From Spongiibacteraceae bacterium (GTDB lineage: Bacteria; Pseudomonadota; Gammaproteobacteria; Pseudomonadales; Dasaniaceae): a DNA stretch of 64,000 nucleotides. Position 1 is the stretch's first letter; each line of letters begins with the position of its first letter. The notes under the pieces are model-generated. The model did not search any database. It was not told where the DNA came from and saw only the letters and a list, made by a program, of their open reading frames with translations. Positions 53,991-63,876 of the stretch are shown piece by piece. The stretch spans positions 1 to 64,000 of the forward strand of contig JANQLG010000042.1 of the NCBI GenBank assembly GCA_028280715.1. The letters run 5' to 3'. The position numbers were made by a program, and so were the translations under genes.

Positions 53991-55673
53991 ATGATCACAA
54001 AACAGTTTTTGAGCCACGCACTCTTTATCACTACAACCTTGGCTTTAGCGGCCTGTAGTCCTTCAGTACAACAATCACCAACTGCATATTCTGAAGTTAA
54101 TGACCTGCACAAGCAGGTAATAACAATGCTCAAGGGCAGTGATGCAGTAGTACCGCCACGCCCCGATATTCACCCAGTCACGGCCATGTACAATCGTGAA
54201 GCGATTATTCCGCCGATGTGTTACACACAAACTGAAGGCCAGTTTAATCCCTGCTACGTCTGTCATCAGGACAAAATTCCCGGGCGTGAAAACACCATGA
54301 ACGATGCGGATTTACAGGAAGCCTATAGTTTTAGCGATCTTGGCATGACTAATCGCTGGGACAATTTATTTGTTGATCGCACTGACCGTGTCAACGCGAT
54401 TAGTGATGATGAAATTAAAAAGTGGATTAACCAAGATAATTATAGCGAGTTAGCACCCAGGCTCCGCGAAGCAGGTTTTACCGGCTGGATTCCTGATCTT
54501 GAAAATTTGCAAGAAGGTACCACAGCCTTTGATAGCGAAGGTTTTGCAAAAGATGGTTCGCTCTGGGTCGCATTTAGTTACAAACCTTTCCCTAGTACCT
54601 TTTGGCCTACCAATGGTTCCACCGATGATGTAATGATTCGTTTGGACAAGCCCTACCGCACAAATACCAAAGGTGAGTACTCAAGGGATATTTACAAAGC
54701 TAATCTCGCTATTCTCGAGGCAAACATCAAAGGCTTGAACAGTATCGGTAGTCTCCCTATCGATGAACATAATGTTAATGTCGATCTTAATGGCGATAAC
54801 CAACTCACCGTCATTACTGAAATTAGCAAAGTAGATAGCTACGTTGGCGCAGCGAGTGAATTTTTTATCGATACGCACTTATATCCTGAGGGCACCGAGT
54901 TCTTCCACACAGTTCGTTACATTGGCATCGACGACCAAGGTCAAATTACCAATGCCCGTCGAATGAAAGAAGTGCGCTATATGAAAAAACATCGCACCTA
55001 TCCTAAGTTCGCATTGAATCAATATTACATTGAAGAGGGTTGGGAAAAAGATGCCGGTTATCTACCCGGTTATACCAACCTCGGCCAACATGGTTTAGAC
55101 AATGGGATGGGATGGGCTATTCAAGGCTTTATGGAAAATAGCGAAGGCCGGTTGCGTGAAAATAGTTATGAAGAAACTTTTTTCTGCATGGGCTGCCACA
55201 GCTCAGTTGGCTCAACTATTGATAAGACTTTTAGTTTTTCCCGCAAGGTTGATGGTGCTGAGGGGTGGAAATATATTTCTTTAAAAGGTATGCCGGACGC
55301 ACCTAATATGGGTGAGACACAGGGTGAAATTGCTACTTATTTTCAACGTGTTGGTGGTGGCGGTGAATTCCGCAGCAATCCTGAAATGCAACAGCGTTGG
55401 TTCCACGCCAATGGCAAACCTAATATGGATGCCATCAGTAAGGCTAAAGATGTCTATGAATTAATCACACCTTCCACTGAGCGCGCATTAACACTCAACA
55501 AGGCATATAAAGTACTGGTGGAGGATCAAACCTTTGCATACGGACGAGATGCCACAGTGACTTCACCGGTTAATGTTTACGACAAAGTAGATAACGAAAC
55601 CACTCCTACCTTACCGAAAGAATTCCAATACAGTTGGGATATTCGTCTGGACTGGAAAAAAGACGAATCATAA
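53991..55673 (+). CDS. Diheme c-type lipoprotein of unknown function
   Basis: A 560-residue lipoprotein (lipobox LALAAC, Cys22) with two haem-binding motifs: C88-Y-V-C91-H92 and C399-M-G-C402-H403. The long region between contains no motif I recognise; WVAFSYKPFPSTFWPTNGSTDDVMIRL and YNREAIIPPMCYTQTEGQFNPCYVCH look like conserved blocks. Outer-membrane-anchored multihaem-like proteins of this size often act in extracytoplasmic oxidation or electron exit. It is divergent from the iorA-soxA unit, so a link to sulfur or aldehyde oxidation is possible but not shown. Confidence 0.8.
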   Translation: MITKQFLSHALFITTTLALAACSPSVQQSPTAYSEVNDLHKQVITMLKGSDAVVPPRPDIHPVTAMYNREAIIPPMCYTQTEGQFNPCYVCHQDKIPGRENTMNDADLQEAYSFSDLGMTNRWDNLFVDRTDRVNAISDDEIKKWINQDNYSELAPRLREAGFTGWIPDLENLQEGTTAFDSEGFAKDGSLWVAFSYKPFPSTFWPTNGSTDDVMIRLDKPYRTNTKGEYSRDIYKANLAILEANIKGLNSIGSLPIDEHNVNVDLNGDNQLTVITEISKVDSYVGAASEFFIDTHLYPEGTEFFHTVRYIGIDDQGQITNARRMKEVRYMKKHRTYPKFALNQYYIEEGWEKDAGYLPGYTNLGQHGLDNGMGWAIQGFMENSEGRLRENSYEETFFCMGCHSSVGSTIDKTFSFSRKVDGAEGWKYISLKGMPDAPNMGETQGEIATYFQRVGGGGEFRSNPEMQQRWFHANGKPNMDAISKAKDVYELITPSTERALTLNKAYKVLVEDQTFAYGRDATVTSPVNVYDKVDNETTPTLPKEFQYSWDIRLDWKKDES

Positions 55674-55926
55674 AAATATTTCATGATGACGACATATTCT
55701 TTACACAACATACTTTTTTGTTAGCAACTTTTGTTAACCACTTTATATTAGCAACGATAAGTCGTCATCAAACCTGCACAAAAATTTCATGTAGTAGTCA
55801 CCTCATTTTCATTTCACTGCTCAACAATACTTGGCAGCGGGATTATCCCTTATCCGCTAAATAACTAATCAAATTGCCAGCTGTGTACTGGCAACCAACT
55901 TTTAATTTCACATACATGGGATCTAA

Positions 55927-57465
55927 ATGATGAAAACTAAACTTACCTGTTTGGCAGGTGCGGCTGCTTTAACAGCTGCACAACTGTCCGTTGCAGGCAC
56001 TTCGCCTTACTTTTCTCCTTTGACACAATCTTCTGCTGTTGCAACGCCAAACCATGTCAACGAATTAAATTCGCCCTGGCAAGCTCCTGCGGGTGTTAGT
56101 CAAGTTAAGTTGACTAGCATGAGCGAAATCGAAGCTGACATTAATCAATCAGTTATTCGTGTTCCTGGCTTATCTACTGGCGCCTCAATGTGGGACATGG
56201 TTGCCTTTGATGATGAAGGCGAAAATATCTTTATCCCTCATGAAACATTCGTTGGTGCTGGTGCTACTCGTTACAACATTGCCAGCGATACCGCTGAAGT
56301 TATTTTTGCAGGTGACATGGGCGGTCTTAACGGTGACTGGTCTGCTGACTGGGGTGCTTTTGACCCTTCAACATTTACTCCAAATGGTACTCTACTGTTG
56401 GCTGAAGAATGGTCTGGTGAAGGCCGCGTAATGGAAATTCTTAACCCAATGGATGCTCCTGCCTTCATCGAGTATCGTGAGTTAACTAGCATCATCAATG
56501 TTAGCCATGAAGGTCTGCGTTTTTCTCACGATCACAAAACTCTGTACTTCGTTGACGAAAACAATTCTGGCTCTGTGTACAAATTCGTAATGACTAACAC
56601 TGGCGATTACACTCATGGCCAAATTTTTGTATTAGCAATAGATGACTTCGCTGGTAACCCTGCTGAAAACTACAACAGCGCAACTAACACCGCCGCTGTT
56701 CGTACTGGTGAAGCCACATGGATTCCAGTAACCGACGAAGACGGTAACCCACTCACCACTATAGACCCATTTAGTAACGAAGGTGGTTCAGGTGCTCGTG
56801 CTGGTCGCTTGGCTGTTGATGAATTAAACGCTACACCTTACGGCCGCCCGGAAGATATGGAAATTGGTAAATTGAAGAATGGTCGTGAAGTGATGTACTT
56901 TGCTGCGACTTCTGAAAAACGTGTTTACTCTGTAGAAATGAAGAACGGCCACAAAGCCATGGTTCGCATTTTTGCCGGTGAATCTGAAACTGAAAAGAAC
57001 GTAGGTTTCACTCCTACTACAGCTACTTTGAGCTCTCCAGATAACTTGGCTCAAGATGCACTGGGCAATATCTACATTATTGAAGATAAACCAAATGGTG
57101 ATGACATCGGTGGCGACATCTGGTTCGCTCGCGATACTAACACCGATGGTGTTGCCGAGTCTCTGGATCACTTCTTGAGCATTCAGGTAGACGGTGCTGA
57201 AGCAACCGGTATGATCTTTAACCCAGCCAAGCCAACGCAATTCGTTGTTGCTGTTCAACATCCAGACAGTACTAATCTGGACAACATTCCTGGTGGTCAC
57301 GGTGATGCATTATGGTTGTTCGACGTTTCTAAGGTAGTTCCTCCCAAGTGTATAAAAGGCTACCAGAAGAACAGATGGCGCCATCACTATAAGCGCGTTA
57401 AGACTTGCTCAAGCACTGGCGATTTCAACTTCATTAACTGGTTGTCAGCGAGAGGCTATCGTTAA
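55927..57465 (+). CDS. PhoX-like (DUF839) secreted protein
   Basis: A 512-residue exported protein with a signal peptide (about 1-23, cleaving after SVAG). The PhoX/DUF839 pattern is visible: EGENIFIPHETFVGAG, GAFDPSTFTPNGTLLLAEEW, VSHEGLRFSHDHKTLYFVDENNSGSVYKFV, YGRPEDMEIG and LSSPDNLAQDALGNIYIIED, the loops of a beta-propeller that bind Ca2+/Fe in PhoX phosphatases. The C-terminal 40 residues are basic and extra. Known PhoX enzymes hydrolyse phosphomonoesters; whether this divergent member does is unproven. It is followed by a strong terminator. Confidence 0.82.
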   Translation: MMKTKLTCLAGAAALTAAQLSVAGTSPYFSPLTQSSAVATPNHVNELNSPWQAPAGVSQVKLTSMSEIEADINQSVIRVPGLSTGASMWDMVAFDDEGENIFIPHETFVGAGATRYNIASDTAEVIFAGDMGGLNGDWSADWGAFDPSTFTPNGTLLLAEEWSGEGRVMEILNPMDAPAFIEYRELTSIINVSHEGLRFSHDHKTLYFVDENNSGSVYKFVMTNTGDYTHGQIFVLAIDDFAGNPAENYNSATNTAAVRTGEATWIPVTDEDGNPLTTIDPFSNEGGSGARAGRLAVDELNATPYGRPEDMEIGKLKNGREVMYFAATSEKRVYSVEMKNGHKAMVRIFAGESETEKNVGFTPTTATLSSPDNLAQDALGNIYIIEDKPNGDDIGGDIWFARDTNTDGVAESLDHFLSIQVDGAEATGMIFNPAKPTQFVVAVQHPDSTNLDNIPGGHGDALWLFDVSKVVPPKCIKGYQKNRWRHHYKRVKTCSSTGDFNFINWLSARGYR

Positions 57466-57486
57466 GTCCTTTTTTATTACTCTTAA

Positions 57487-57515
57487 GGGGCGACTTTGTC
57501 GCCCCCCTTTTTATT
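57487..57515 (+). terminator. Rho-independent terminator after the PhoX-like gene
   Basis: Perfect 8-bp stem GGGGCGAC (57487-57494) and GTCGCCCC (57498-57505), loop TTT, then a T-rich tract (CCTTTTTATTT). It is 21 bases after the PhoX-like stop. Confidence 0.93.
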
Positions 57516-57638
57516 TCCAGATTTAGTTTTTACCTCTTCAAAACAACTGCCTAAACATATCAGCAAATTGTTGCCTATATCTGCACCGATGGTTACCATC
57601 CCGGTAAAGATTGCGTGCTTATCGGAAAAGGTTGTTTT

Positions 57639-58643
57639 ATGACCACCCATCAAATGCTGACGGACATGATTGGTAACACCCCTTTGGTGTATCTACGCGA
57701 GGTGTCTGAAGCAACTGGCTGTGAGATCTACGGCAAAGCTGAATTCCTAAATCCCGGTGGCTCCGTTAAAGATCGTACTGCGCTAGGCATTATCCGTGAT
57801 GCCGAAGCCAGCGGTAACCTGCAACCTGGCGGCACTATCGTTGAAGGAACAGCCGGCAACACGGGTATTGGCCTAACCTTAATTGCCAATGCCCTGGGTT
57901 ATAAAAGTGTTGTGGTTATGCCACAAACCCAAAGCAAAGAAAAAATAGAATTGCTGGATTTATACGGAGCCGATTTACGTTTGGTAAAAGCCACCTCCTA
58001 CGATGATTCCAACCACTATATCCACCAGGCGGAAAGACTGGCAGAAAAGCTGAACAGTGAATCGGAGCATGGCGCCATTTGGGCAAGGCAGTTCGACAAC
58101 CTCGCTAACCAGGAAATTCACTGTCGCACAACGGGGGAAGAAATCTGGCATCAAACCGATGGCAAAGTCGATGGATTTATTTGTTCGGTAGGTACGGGAG
58201 GTACGTTGGCGGGTGTCAGTAATGCTCTAAAGCACCACAACCCCGATATCAAGATTGGTTTAGCCGACCCGATGGGCTCCTCACTCTATGGCTACTACAC
58301 CAATGGCGCACTAAAAGCTGAAGGGCGTTCCATCGCCGAAGGAATTGGCATCAGTCTTATCACGGATAATCTTAAACAAGCAAAAGTCGATTTGGCTTAT
58401 CAAATCAGTGATGAAATAGCACTACCTTACATTTACTCGTTACTAAAACATGAAGGATTATGTTTAGGCGGTTCATCGGCAATCAATATTGCTGGCGCTG
58501 TGGAATTGGCAAAAGAATTAGGGCCTGGAAAAACCATCGTTACTATTCTTTGCGACTATGGTAATCGCTATCAAAGCAAATTGTTTAACCCGGCTTTTTT
58601 ACAGCGTATGCACTTGCCGGTTCCCGAATGGCTTAATAGCTAA
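57639..58643 (+). CDS. Cysteine synthase family protein (second copy)
   Basis: A 334-residue PLP enzyme of the cysteine synthase/CBS family. The PLP lysine is in NPGGSVKDR, the substrate loop is EGTAGNTGIGL (TAGNTG instead of the TSGNTG of CysK), and the phosphate loop is SVGTGGTLAGVS. The ATG at 57639, which follows a GGAAAAGG ribosome-binding site, gives a normal family start; an upstream ATG-like start at 57615 would add eight residues. The protein is clearly diverged from CysK at 20279-21253. Its substrate may be another activated serine or homoserine derivative; this is not resolved. Flanked by terminators, so it is its own transcription unit. Confidence 0.87.
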   Translation: MTTHQMLTDMIGNTPLVYLREVSEATGCEIYGKAEFLNPGGSVKDRTALGIIRDAEASGNLQPGGTIVEGTAGNTGIGLTLIANALGYKSVVVMPQTQSKEKIELLDLYGADLRLVKATSYDDSNHYIHQAERLAEKLNSESEHGAIWARQFDNLANQEIHCRTTGEEIWHQTDGKVDGFICSVGTGGTLAGVSNALKHHNPDIKIGLADPMGSSLYGYYTNGALKAEGRSIAEGIGISLITDNLKQAKVDLAYQISDEIALPYIYSLLKHEGLCLGGSSAINIAGAVELAKELGPGKTIVTILCDYGNRYQSKLFNPAFLQRMHLPVPEWLNS

Positions 58644-58676
58644 GAAAAAAACTACCGTTATGTGAGATGTTTTTTA

Positions 58677-58703
58677 GGGGTGGCGTTTTGCCACCCCTTT
58701 TTA
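58677..58703 (+). terminator. Rho-independent terminator after the second cysteine synthase gene
   Basis: Perfect stem GGGGTGGC (58677-58684) and GCCACCCC (58690-58697) with a 5-base loop, followed by a run of T. It also lies near the 3' end of the opposing chemoreceptor gene and may act from both sides. Confidence 0.93.
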
Positions 58704-58738
58704 CTTTCTTATTAACCCCATATCGTTATTAACTGCCG

Positions 58739-61700
58739 TTAAAATTCCTCCCACTCACTATCGGGCACAGCAGAAAGATGAGGTCTGGCTGCAGCGGCCC
58801 GGCTTTTTGCTGGAGCACTTCGTACCGCTCCATGATCTGTATCTGAATCGGCGCTGTCACCGGTATTGAAGAAACTAACTTGTTCCTGTAATCCTTGAGC
58901 CTGTTCTTCCATTGATTTACTGGAAGCCGATGCCTCTTCTACCAAAGCAGCATTTTGTTGCGTCATCTCATCCATTTGCGCGATGGCCTGATTAATTTCG
59001 TTAATGCCTGAGGCCTGCTCTTTACTGGCACTCTCTATATCGGTGATTTTGGCTACTACCTCACTGACCGCATCCACCAACTCGGTAAATGTTTTTCCAG
59101 TATCATCGACCAGTTTAGTACCTTTGCCAACCGCTTCGACGCTGTCATTAATCAAACCTTTAATTTCTTTAGCTGCACCGGCACTACGCTGCGCCAGATT
59201 GCGTACTTCTGCAGCGACTACTGCAAAACCGCGACCCTGTTCACCAGCCCGTGCTGCTTCCACTGCTGCGTTTAAAGCCAACAGATTAGTTTGGAAGGCT
59301 ATTTCATCAATCACACCAATAATGTCAGAAATCTTTTTACTGGAACGATTAATTTCTTCCATCGCAGTGACGGTATTGTTTACTACCTCGCCACCATTAC
59401 TGGCTTGATTCATCGCATTGCTAGCTAACTTGGTCGCCTCAGTAGCGTTCTCCGAATTCTGTTGTACTGTGGTGGTTAATTCTTCCATTGCCGAGGCAGT
59501 TTCTTCCAGACTGGATGCCTGAGCCTCAGTACGTTGACTCAGATCAGTGTTACCTTGAGCAATCTCTCTGGAAGCGCTAAATACATTATTTGAAGCACCG
59601 CGAATTTCTCCTACCATATTGCGCAGGTTACCCATAGAATCGTTAACCGCAGTAGCCAGCGCCAAAAATTCGCCCTCGTATTCGCCATCCATATTCTGGG
59701 TGAGATCACCTCTGGCCAAAGATTCGGTCACTTTAATCGCACCGTTGATCGGTTGAACAATGGCATCGAGCATATTATTAATGCCGTCACCCAGCCCTTT
59801 GATGAAGCCCTGGTATTCAGAGGTATCGATACGCTTATCAAGTACGCCATTTATTGATGCCTGTATCATTGATTCTATTTGCCGTTGGGCATCTCTTTCC
59901 TCAGTGATATCCAACCACTGCACAGCCGTACCCTGGTGGTTACCATTGACATCTTTCAGTGCAATTGCCATGACATTAAATTCAAGCCCGGCCACTTCTA
60001 TATCTGACGATACTGGCAAGTTATCAGGGTTACCTAACAGGTTTTGTTGATGCGCTGGATTTTTATGGAAAACATCAAAGTTGGAACCAACGATTTTATC
60101 CACACTGAAATTCGGTAACACCGTTCTTAATTGTGCTTCCCGACGTCGCATCATCGATTCTACCGCTGGGTTCATATAAACGATATTACCCTTGGGATCA
60201 GCCATCATCAGGTTAGTGCTCATACCTTGTACGGCTGAACTTAATCTGCCGACTTCAATTTCATTGGCTCTCTCAGCAGTCACATCCTGCCATTCCAAAG
60301 AATTACCCACATAATTACCGCCAGCATCCATAATGGCCGTCACGTTAAGTTCGAATTTTAAATGCTCGATTTCAATATCTGTTTTCCAAGGAAGATTATT
60401 GGGATCATTTAAAATTTTGCGCTGGTGCTCTGGGTTCTTGTGGAAAGAATCGATGCAGGTACCAATCAAAATATCGGCATCAGCTTTAAATCCTGGGTAT
60501 TTCTGTTGGAAAGTCTGCTCATGTTTTTTCAATAACTTCAACGTCGCTGCGTTAGCATAGGTGATAATAAAGTCCCTATCGATCAACACACTTGCAGTAC
60601 CAGATTGATCTACCGCGCCCTGTAACTGGGCAGCTAAATCTTCCTGCATACGCAGCCGGGTCACATCCTGCCACTCTAATGCATTACCCACGTAATTACC
60701 GCCAGCATCCATAATCGCCGTCACATTGAGTGCAAACTTCAAGTGCTCAATTTCAATGTCCGTCTTCCAGGGTAAATTATTGGGGTCAGCTAATAGCTTG
60801 CGTTGGTGCTCCGGATTTTTGTGGAAAGTATCGATACAAGTACCAATCACTACCTCAGGATCTGCACTGAAACCGGGATATTTCTTTTGAAAAGTGGCTT
60901 CGTTATCTTTCAATAATTTTAGTGTCGCCTCGTTGGCATAGGTGATAATAAAATCCCTGTCAATCATTACCTGTGCTGTACCGGATTGATCTGCAGCGCC
61001 TTGCAGTTGAGCAGCTAAATCTTCTTGCTTACGCAATTCAGTTACATCCTGCCACTCCAATGCATTGCCCACGTAATTGCCACCGGCATCCATAATGGCC
61101 GTCACATTAAGCGCAAATTTCAGGTGTTCAATTTCAATATCCGTTTTCCAGGGAAGATTGTTTGGGTCATCCAGTAGCCGGCGTTGATGCTCTGGATTTT
61201 TGTGGAAAGTATCAATGCAAGTACCGAGCACTACTTCTGGATCAGCACTGAAACCAGGATATTTTTTCTGGAAGGTTGCCTCGTTATCCTTCAATAATTT
61301 CAGTGTCGCCTCGTTGGCATAGGTGATAATAAAATCCCTGTCAATCATTACCTGTGCAGTACCGGATTGGTCCACTGCTCCCTGCAGGCGTGCTGCCTCA
61401 TTTTCTTTCTGTCGTACTGCGGTAACATTCTGCCACTCCAGGGAGTTGCCGATATATTTGCCATTGGTATCCATAATCGCTGTGACATTGAGTTCAAATT
61501 TTAAGCCCTCAATGTCAATTTCCGCTGTCCAGGGAAGATTTTTCGGATCATCCAACAGCTTGCGCTGGTGTTCTGGGTTTTTGTGGAAAATATCGATACA
61601 CGTGCCGATCAGTTTTTTCGGGTCGACATTAAAACCGGGATATTTTTTCTGGAAGGCGGCTTCGTTATCCTTCAGCAATTTTATCGTCGCCTGATTGACA

Positions 61701-61801
61701 TAGGTGATTTTAAAATCCCTATCGATCATTACATTAGCTGTGCCTGATTGTTCGAGCGCACCTTTAAAAAAGGCATCGTTGTCAGTTGTACTATTATCCA
61801 T
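58739..61801 (-). CDS. Soluble chemoreceptor with five PAS domains
   Basis: A 1020-residue methyl-accepting chemotaxis protein without membrane segments, so it is cytoplasmic. It begins with four PAS domains of 127 residues each, nearly identical (repeated QSGTA-x-V-x-IDRDF, KYPGF, GTCID[10 protein letters not shown], [14 protein letters not shown]-x-VT), then a fifth, diverged PAS ([22 protein letters not shown]). A HAMP-like stretch (about 660-720) leads to the long coiled-coil signalling domain with the conserved tip [35 protein letters not shown]. The C-terminus is EWEEF, matching the xWxxF pentapeptide that docks CheR/CheB methylation enzymes. The stimulus is unknown; PAS domains suggest a redox, light or small-ligand cue. 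Confidence 0.94.
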   Translation of the reverse strand: MDNSTTDNDAFFKGALEQSGTANVMIDRDFKITYVNQATIKLLKDNEAAFQKKYPGFNVDPKKLIGTCIDIFHKNPEHQRKLLDDPKNLPWTAEIDIEGLKFELNVTAIMDTNGKYIGNSLEWQNVTAVRQKENEAARLQGAVDQSGTAQVMIDRDFIITYANEATLKLLKDNEATFQKKYPGFSADPEVVLGTCIDTFHKNPEHQRRLLDDPNNLPWKTDIEIEHLKFALNVTAIMDAGGNYVGNALEWQDVTELRKQEDLAAQLQGAADQSGTAQVMIDRDFIITYANEATLKLLKDNEATFQKKYPGFSADPEVVIGTCIDTFHKNPEHQRKLLADPNNLPWKTDIEIEHLKFALNVTAIMDAGGNYVGNALEWQDVTRLRMQEDLAAQLQGAVDQSGTASVLIDRDFIITYANAATLKLLKKHEQTFQQKYPGFKADADILIGTCIDSFHKNPEHQRKILNDPNNLPWKTDIEIEHLKFELNVTAIMDAGGNYVGNSLEWQDVTAERANEIEVGRLSSAVQGMSTNLMMADPKGNIVYMNPAVESMMRRREAQLRTVLPNFSVDKIVGSNFDVFHKNPAHQQNLLGNPDNLPVSSDIEVAGLEFNVMAIALKDVNGNHQGTAVQWLDITEERDAQRQIESMIQASINGVLDKRIDTSEYQGFIKGLGDGINNMLDAIVQPINGAIKVTESLARGDLTQNMDGEYEGEFLALATAVNDSMGNLRNMVGEIRGASNNVFSASREIAQGNTDLSQRTEAQASSLEETASAMEELTTTVQQNSENATEATKLASNAMNQASNGGEVVNNTVTAMEEINRSSKKISDIIGVIDEIAFQTNLLALNAAVEAARAGEQGRGFAVVAAEVRNLAQRSAGAAKEIKGLINDSVEAVGKGTKLVDDTGKTFTELVDAVSEVVAKITDIESASKEQASGINEINQAIAQMDEMTQQNAALVEEASASSKSMEEQAQGLQEQVSFFNTGDSADSDTDHGAVRSAPAKSRAAAARPHLSAVPDSEWEEF

Positions 61802-62593
61802 CTGAATTTACCCCAGTTGTACTTGCCTCAGTCATTGTGTTTATCATCTTTAATGCAGATGCCAAACAGCCTGGAAGCTGATGACTTCCATCAATTTTTC
61901 ACAGTTAGGTACTACCCTTGAGCAAGGGCTCGAATAATATATGTATTTTAAAAATTTTGATCTTGCTTCCTTTCAACCTCAACAACTCAGCCTCCATGCA
62001 CACTCCGAATGTCTGTACAGTAAAATTAAGACACTAAATAATATTGATAAGTATTGTATAACTAGGCATTGAATGTATTTCCATTAGCCTCTTAATTACA
62101 CTAGATCAGGAACTACAAATTCGTAATATTTTAAATATAAAAAATAGAAATATAAAAAAGCGCAATTATTCTGAATAGTAAAATATTAGGATATAAGTAC
62201 TTCCTTCTACTACTAACCGTTACCCTGTTTTAATACCATCGGCCAATCGGCTATTTGCTTAATTAGAATTTTTAGATTCAGCCTATTTTAATAGTCTAGT
62301 CGAGTTTTTTGTTCACAACTCTAGCCATGAAGCGAAGGCTCAATATAAATACTGGGTGATTTCTGATATCAGGCTGCTTCTCTACAACAAATTTTGCAGT
62401 GGTGTGGAATGAGTAAAAGCACTATGAGTTTGGAGGCAACTCAGCTTCGCGTTTTTATAGCACGCAGTTACCTGTTTCGAACTGATTGAATGGCTAACCG
62501 GTCTAGGGTTTAGTTAATCGCTCAATAAATAACCGCACTATTTAATGTTTAATTACGCAGCTAACTTGATGCAACTACTTCACGCAACTAATT
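61802..62593. other. A+T-rich region without recognised genes
   Basis: A 792-base stretch between the chemoreceptor start and the PilZ gene end. I find only very short open frames (for example 26 codons at about 62409-62489) with no supporting features. It contains several A/T-rich tracts and presumably the chemoreceptor promoter; I could not identify a convincing sigma-28 or sigma-70 promoter. No tRNA, IS end or long inverted repeat is apparent. Confidence 0.5.
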
Positions 62594-63385
62594 TCATGCA
62601 ACGAAGGCATTAGATGCCATGTCATTCATCATCCGAATTCTGTTGCGCTGAATTTTCATAATGGATTTGTTCAGGTAGTTTTGCTCCGCTGGAGAGATAT
62701 CGATGAATTCCCCTCCAATGATCACAATACCGGTTTCTTCGTCCTCTTCTTCAACTGATCGAATAGCTAAATCACAATCGATATTGACGCCGACAAAATC
62801 AAAGGCAACATGCTTGAGTTTATCGTTAAAGTGGAAATCACCTTCAGCATTTTTTACTTGCATAGCCAAACCATTTCTCGACAAATTTTTTATCCGAGCA
62901 GTATAAGCGGTTTGGTCAGGGCCAATAAAGTTGGAATCAATACTGATAGATTCACCAAGCGGCAAACGATAGGCATTACGGCGTTGATCAGATTCAAGAT
63001 CGCGCGGCATTAATAACACGTACAAAGGCGCACCTTCATGCATGTGATTGGACATGATCTCGGTGGCAAACTTAATCCTGCCACCGTCCTTCTGCCTGAT
63101 ACAGACATTAACGCGCTGACCGGGCATACCAAAAAAACCGGTCGGGAAAAATTCATCAATCAGAATTGTTCGTTCTTCGGGATCAACCGATAGAATCATT
63201 GTTTGGTAGATAACGGTATCACCGGGCAGGGTAACTTCTACAAAACTGTGTTCTCGTTGAGCCTTGTGTAGTTGCAGGTAGGTTTGGTTACGGGCGTGAT
63301 CCACCGCCTCTTTGCGAGGCTTGCTGCCATTGCCTTTCAGGCGCTCCAGTATTGAACTAATCACCGACACACTCCAAATTAACAC
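62594..63385 (-). CDS. PilZ domain protein (YcgR-like flagellar brake candidate)
   Basis: A two-domain protein: an N-terminal YcgR-type beta-barrel region (about residues 40-125, with ILIDEFFPTGF and PGQRVNV) and a PilZ domain with the c-di-GMP motifs RRNAYR (135-140) and N167-L-S-R-N-G172 (N/DxSxxG). YcgR-type proteins slow flagellar rotation or alter motility when c-di-GMP is high. The start is uncertain: GTG at 63385 gives 263 residues, while other GTG codons at residues 6 and 8 would give a slightly shorter product. The neighbouring chemoreceptor supports a motility theme. Confidence 0.86.
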   Translation of the reverse strand: MLIWSVSVISSILERLKGNGSKPRKEAVDHARNQTYLQLHKAQREHSFVEVTLPGDTVIYQTMILSVDPEERTILIDEFFPTGFFGMPGQRVNVCIRQKDGGRIKFATEIMSNHMHEGAPLYVLLMPRDLESDQRRNAYRLPLGESISIDSNFIGPDQTAYTARIKNLSRNGLAMQVKNAEGDFHFNDKLKHVAFDFVGVNIDCDLAIRSVEEEDEETGIVIIGGEFIDISPAEQNYLNKSIMKIQRNRIRMMNDMASNAFVA

Positions 63386-63535
63386 GCTAGATTGGCTCGA
63401 CTCTACTACAAATCGGCACGCTTTGTTAATTCTTTAATAACAGTTGACGGGGAGATAAAAGCAAGCTTTTTCTAACGAAAGGATAAGATTTTATAAGCGG
63501 CAACCATTCTTATTCGATTACCATCTTAGTAGCAC

Positions 63536-63721
63536 TTAATACACCCCTGCCCAGCTGGCCAAAACAAGGCTTAATACACTCAAACCGGTGACGATGACCA
63601 ATAGTATCGCGAGCAATCTCAAAGGCTTAAAAGGTTTTCTCTCAACAGAGTTAACCCCCCTCGATAAGAATTGATCTACCTTTTCCTGATCTTCTGGATA
63701 GAGCCGATTCTCTCTGGGCAT
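63536..63721 (-). CDS. DUF3094 small membrane protein
   Basis: A 61-residue protein with an N-terminal acidic/polar segment (RLYPEDQEKVDQFLSRG), a Pro/Lys-rich bridge (ERKPFKP) and one membrane helix (LRLLAILLVIVTGLSVLSLVLASW). This is the pattern of DUF3094, found mostly in Pseudomonas and relatives. Function unknown. Confidence 0.8.
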   Translation of the reverse strand: MPRENRLYPEDQEKVDQFLSRGVNSVERKPFKPLRLLAILLVIVTGLSVLSLVLASWAGVY

Positions 63722-63876
63722 AAACAGTTACCTATACATTTTTAAACGGGTTTTGCTGGGAGTAGACACAGTAGTTAATGCCACTGTCGCGACGAACCAC
63801 AGTGTACCACCTCGTCAACAGCAGGGGGAATGATGGAGTTGAATGTAGGTAAATTAAGAAACGTCTGCGGAAAATC

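Noticed and set aside
61361-61742. Could the tandem 381-base repeats be a CRISPR or minisatellite?
   Set aside because: The repeat period equals an in-frame protein domain (127 residues) and the units encode intact PAS domains.
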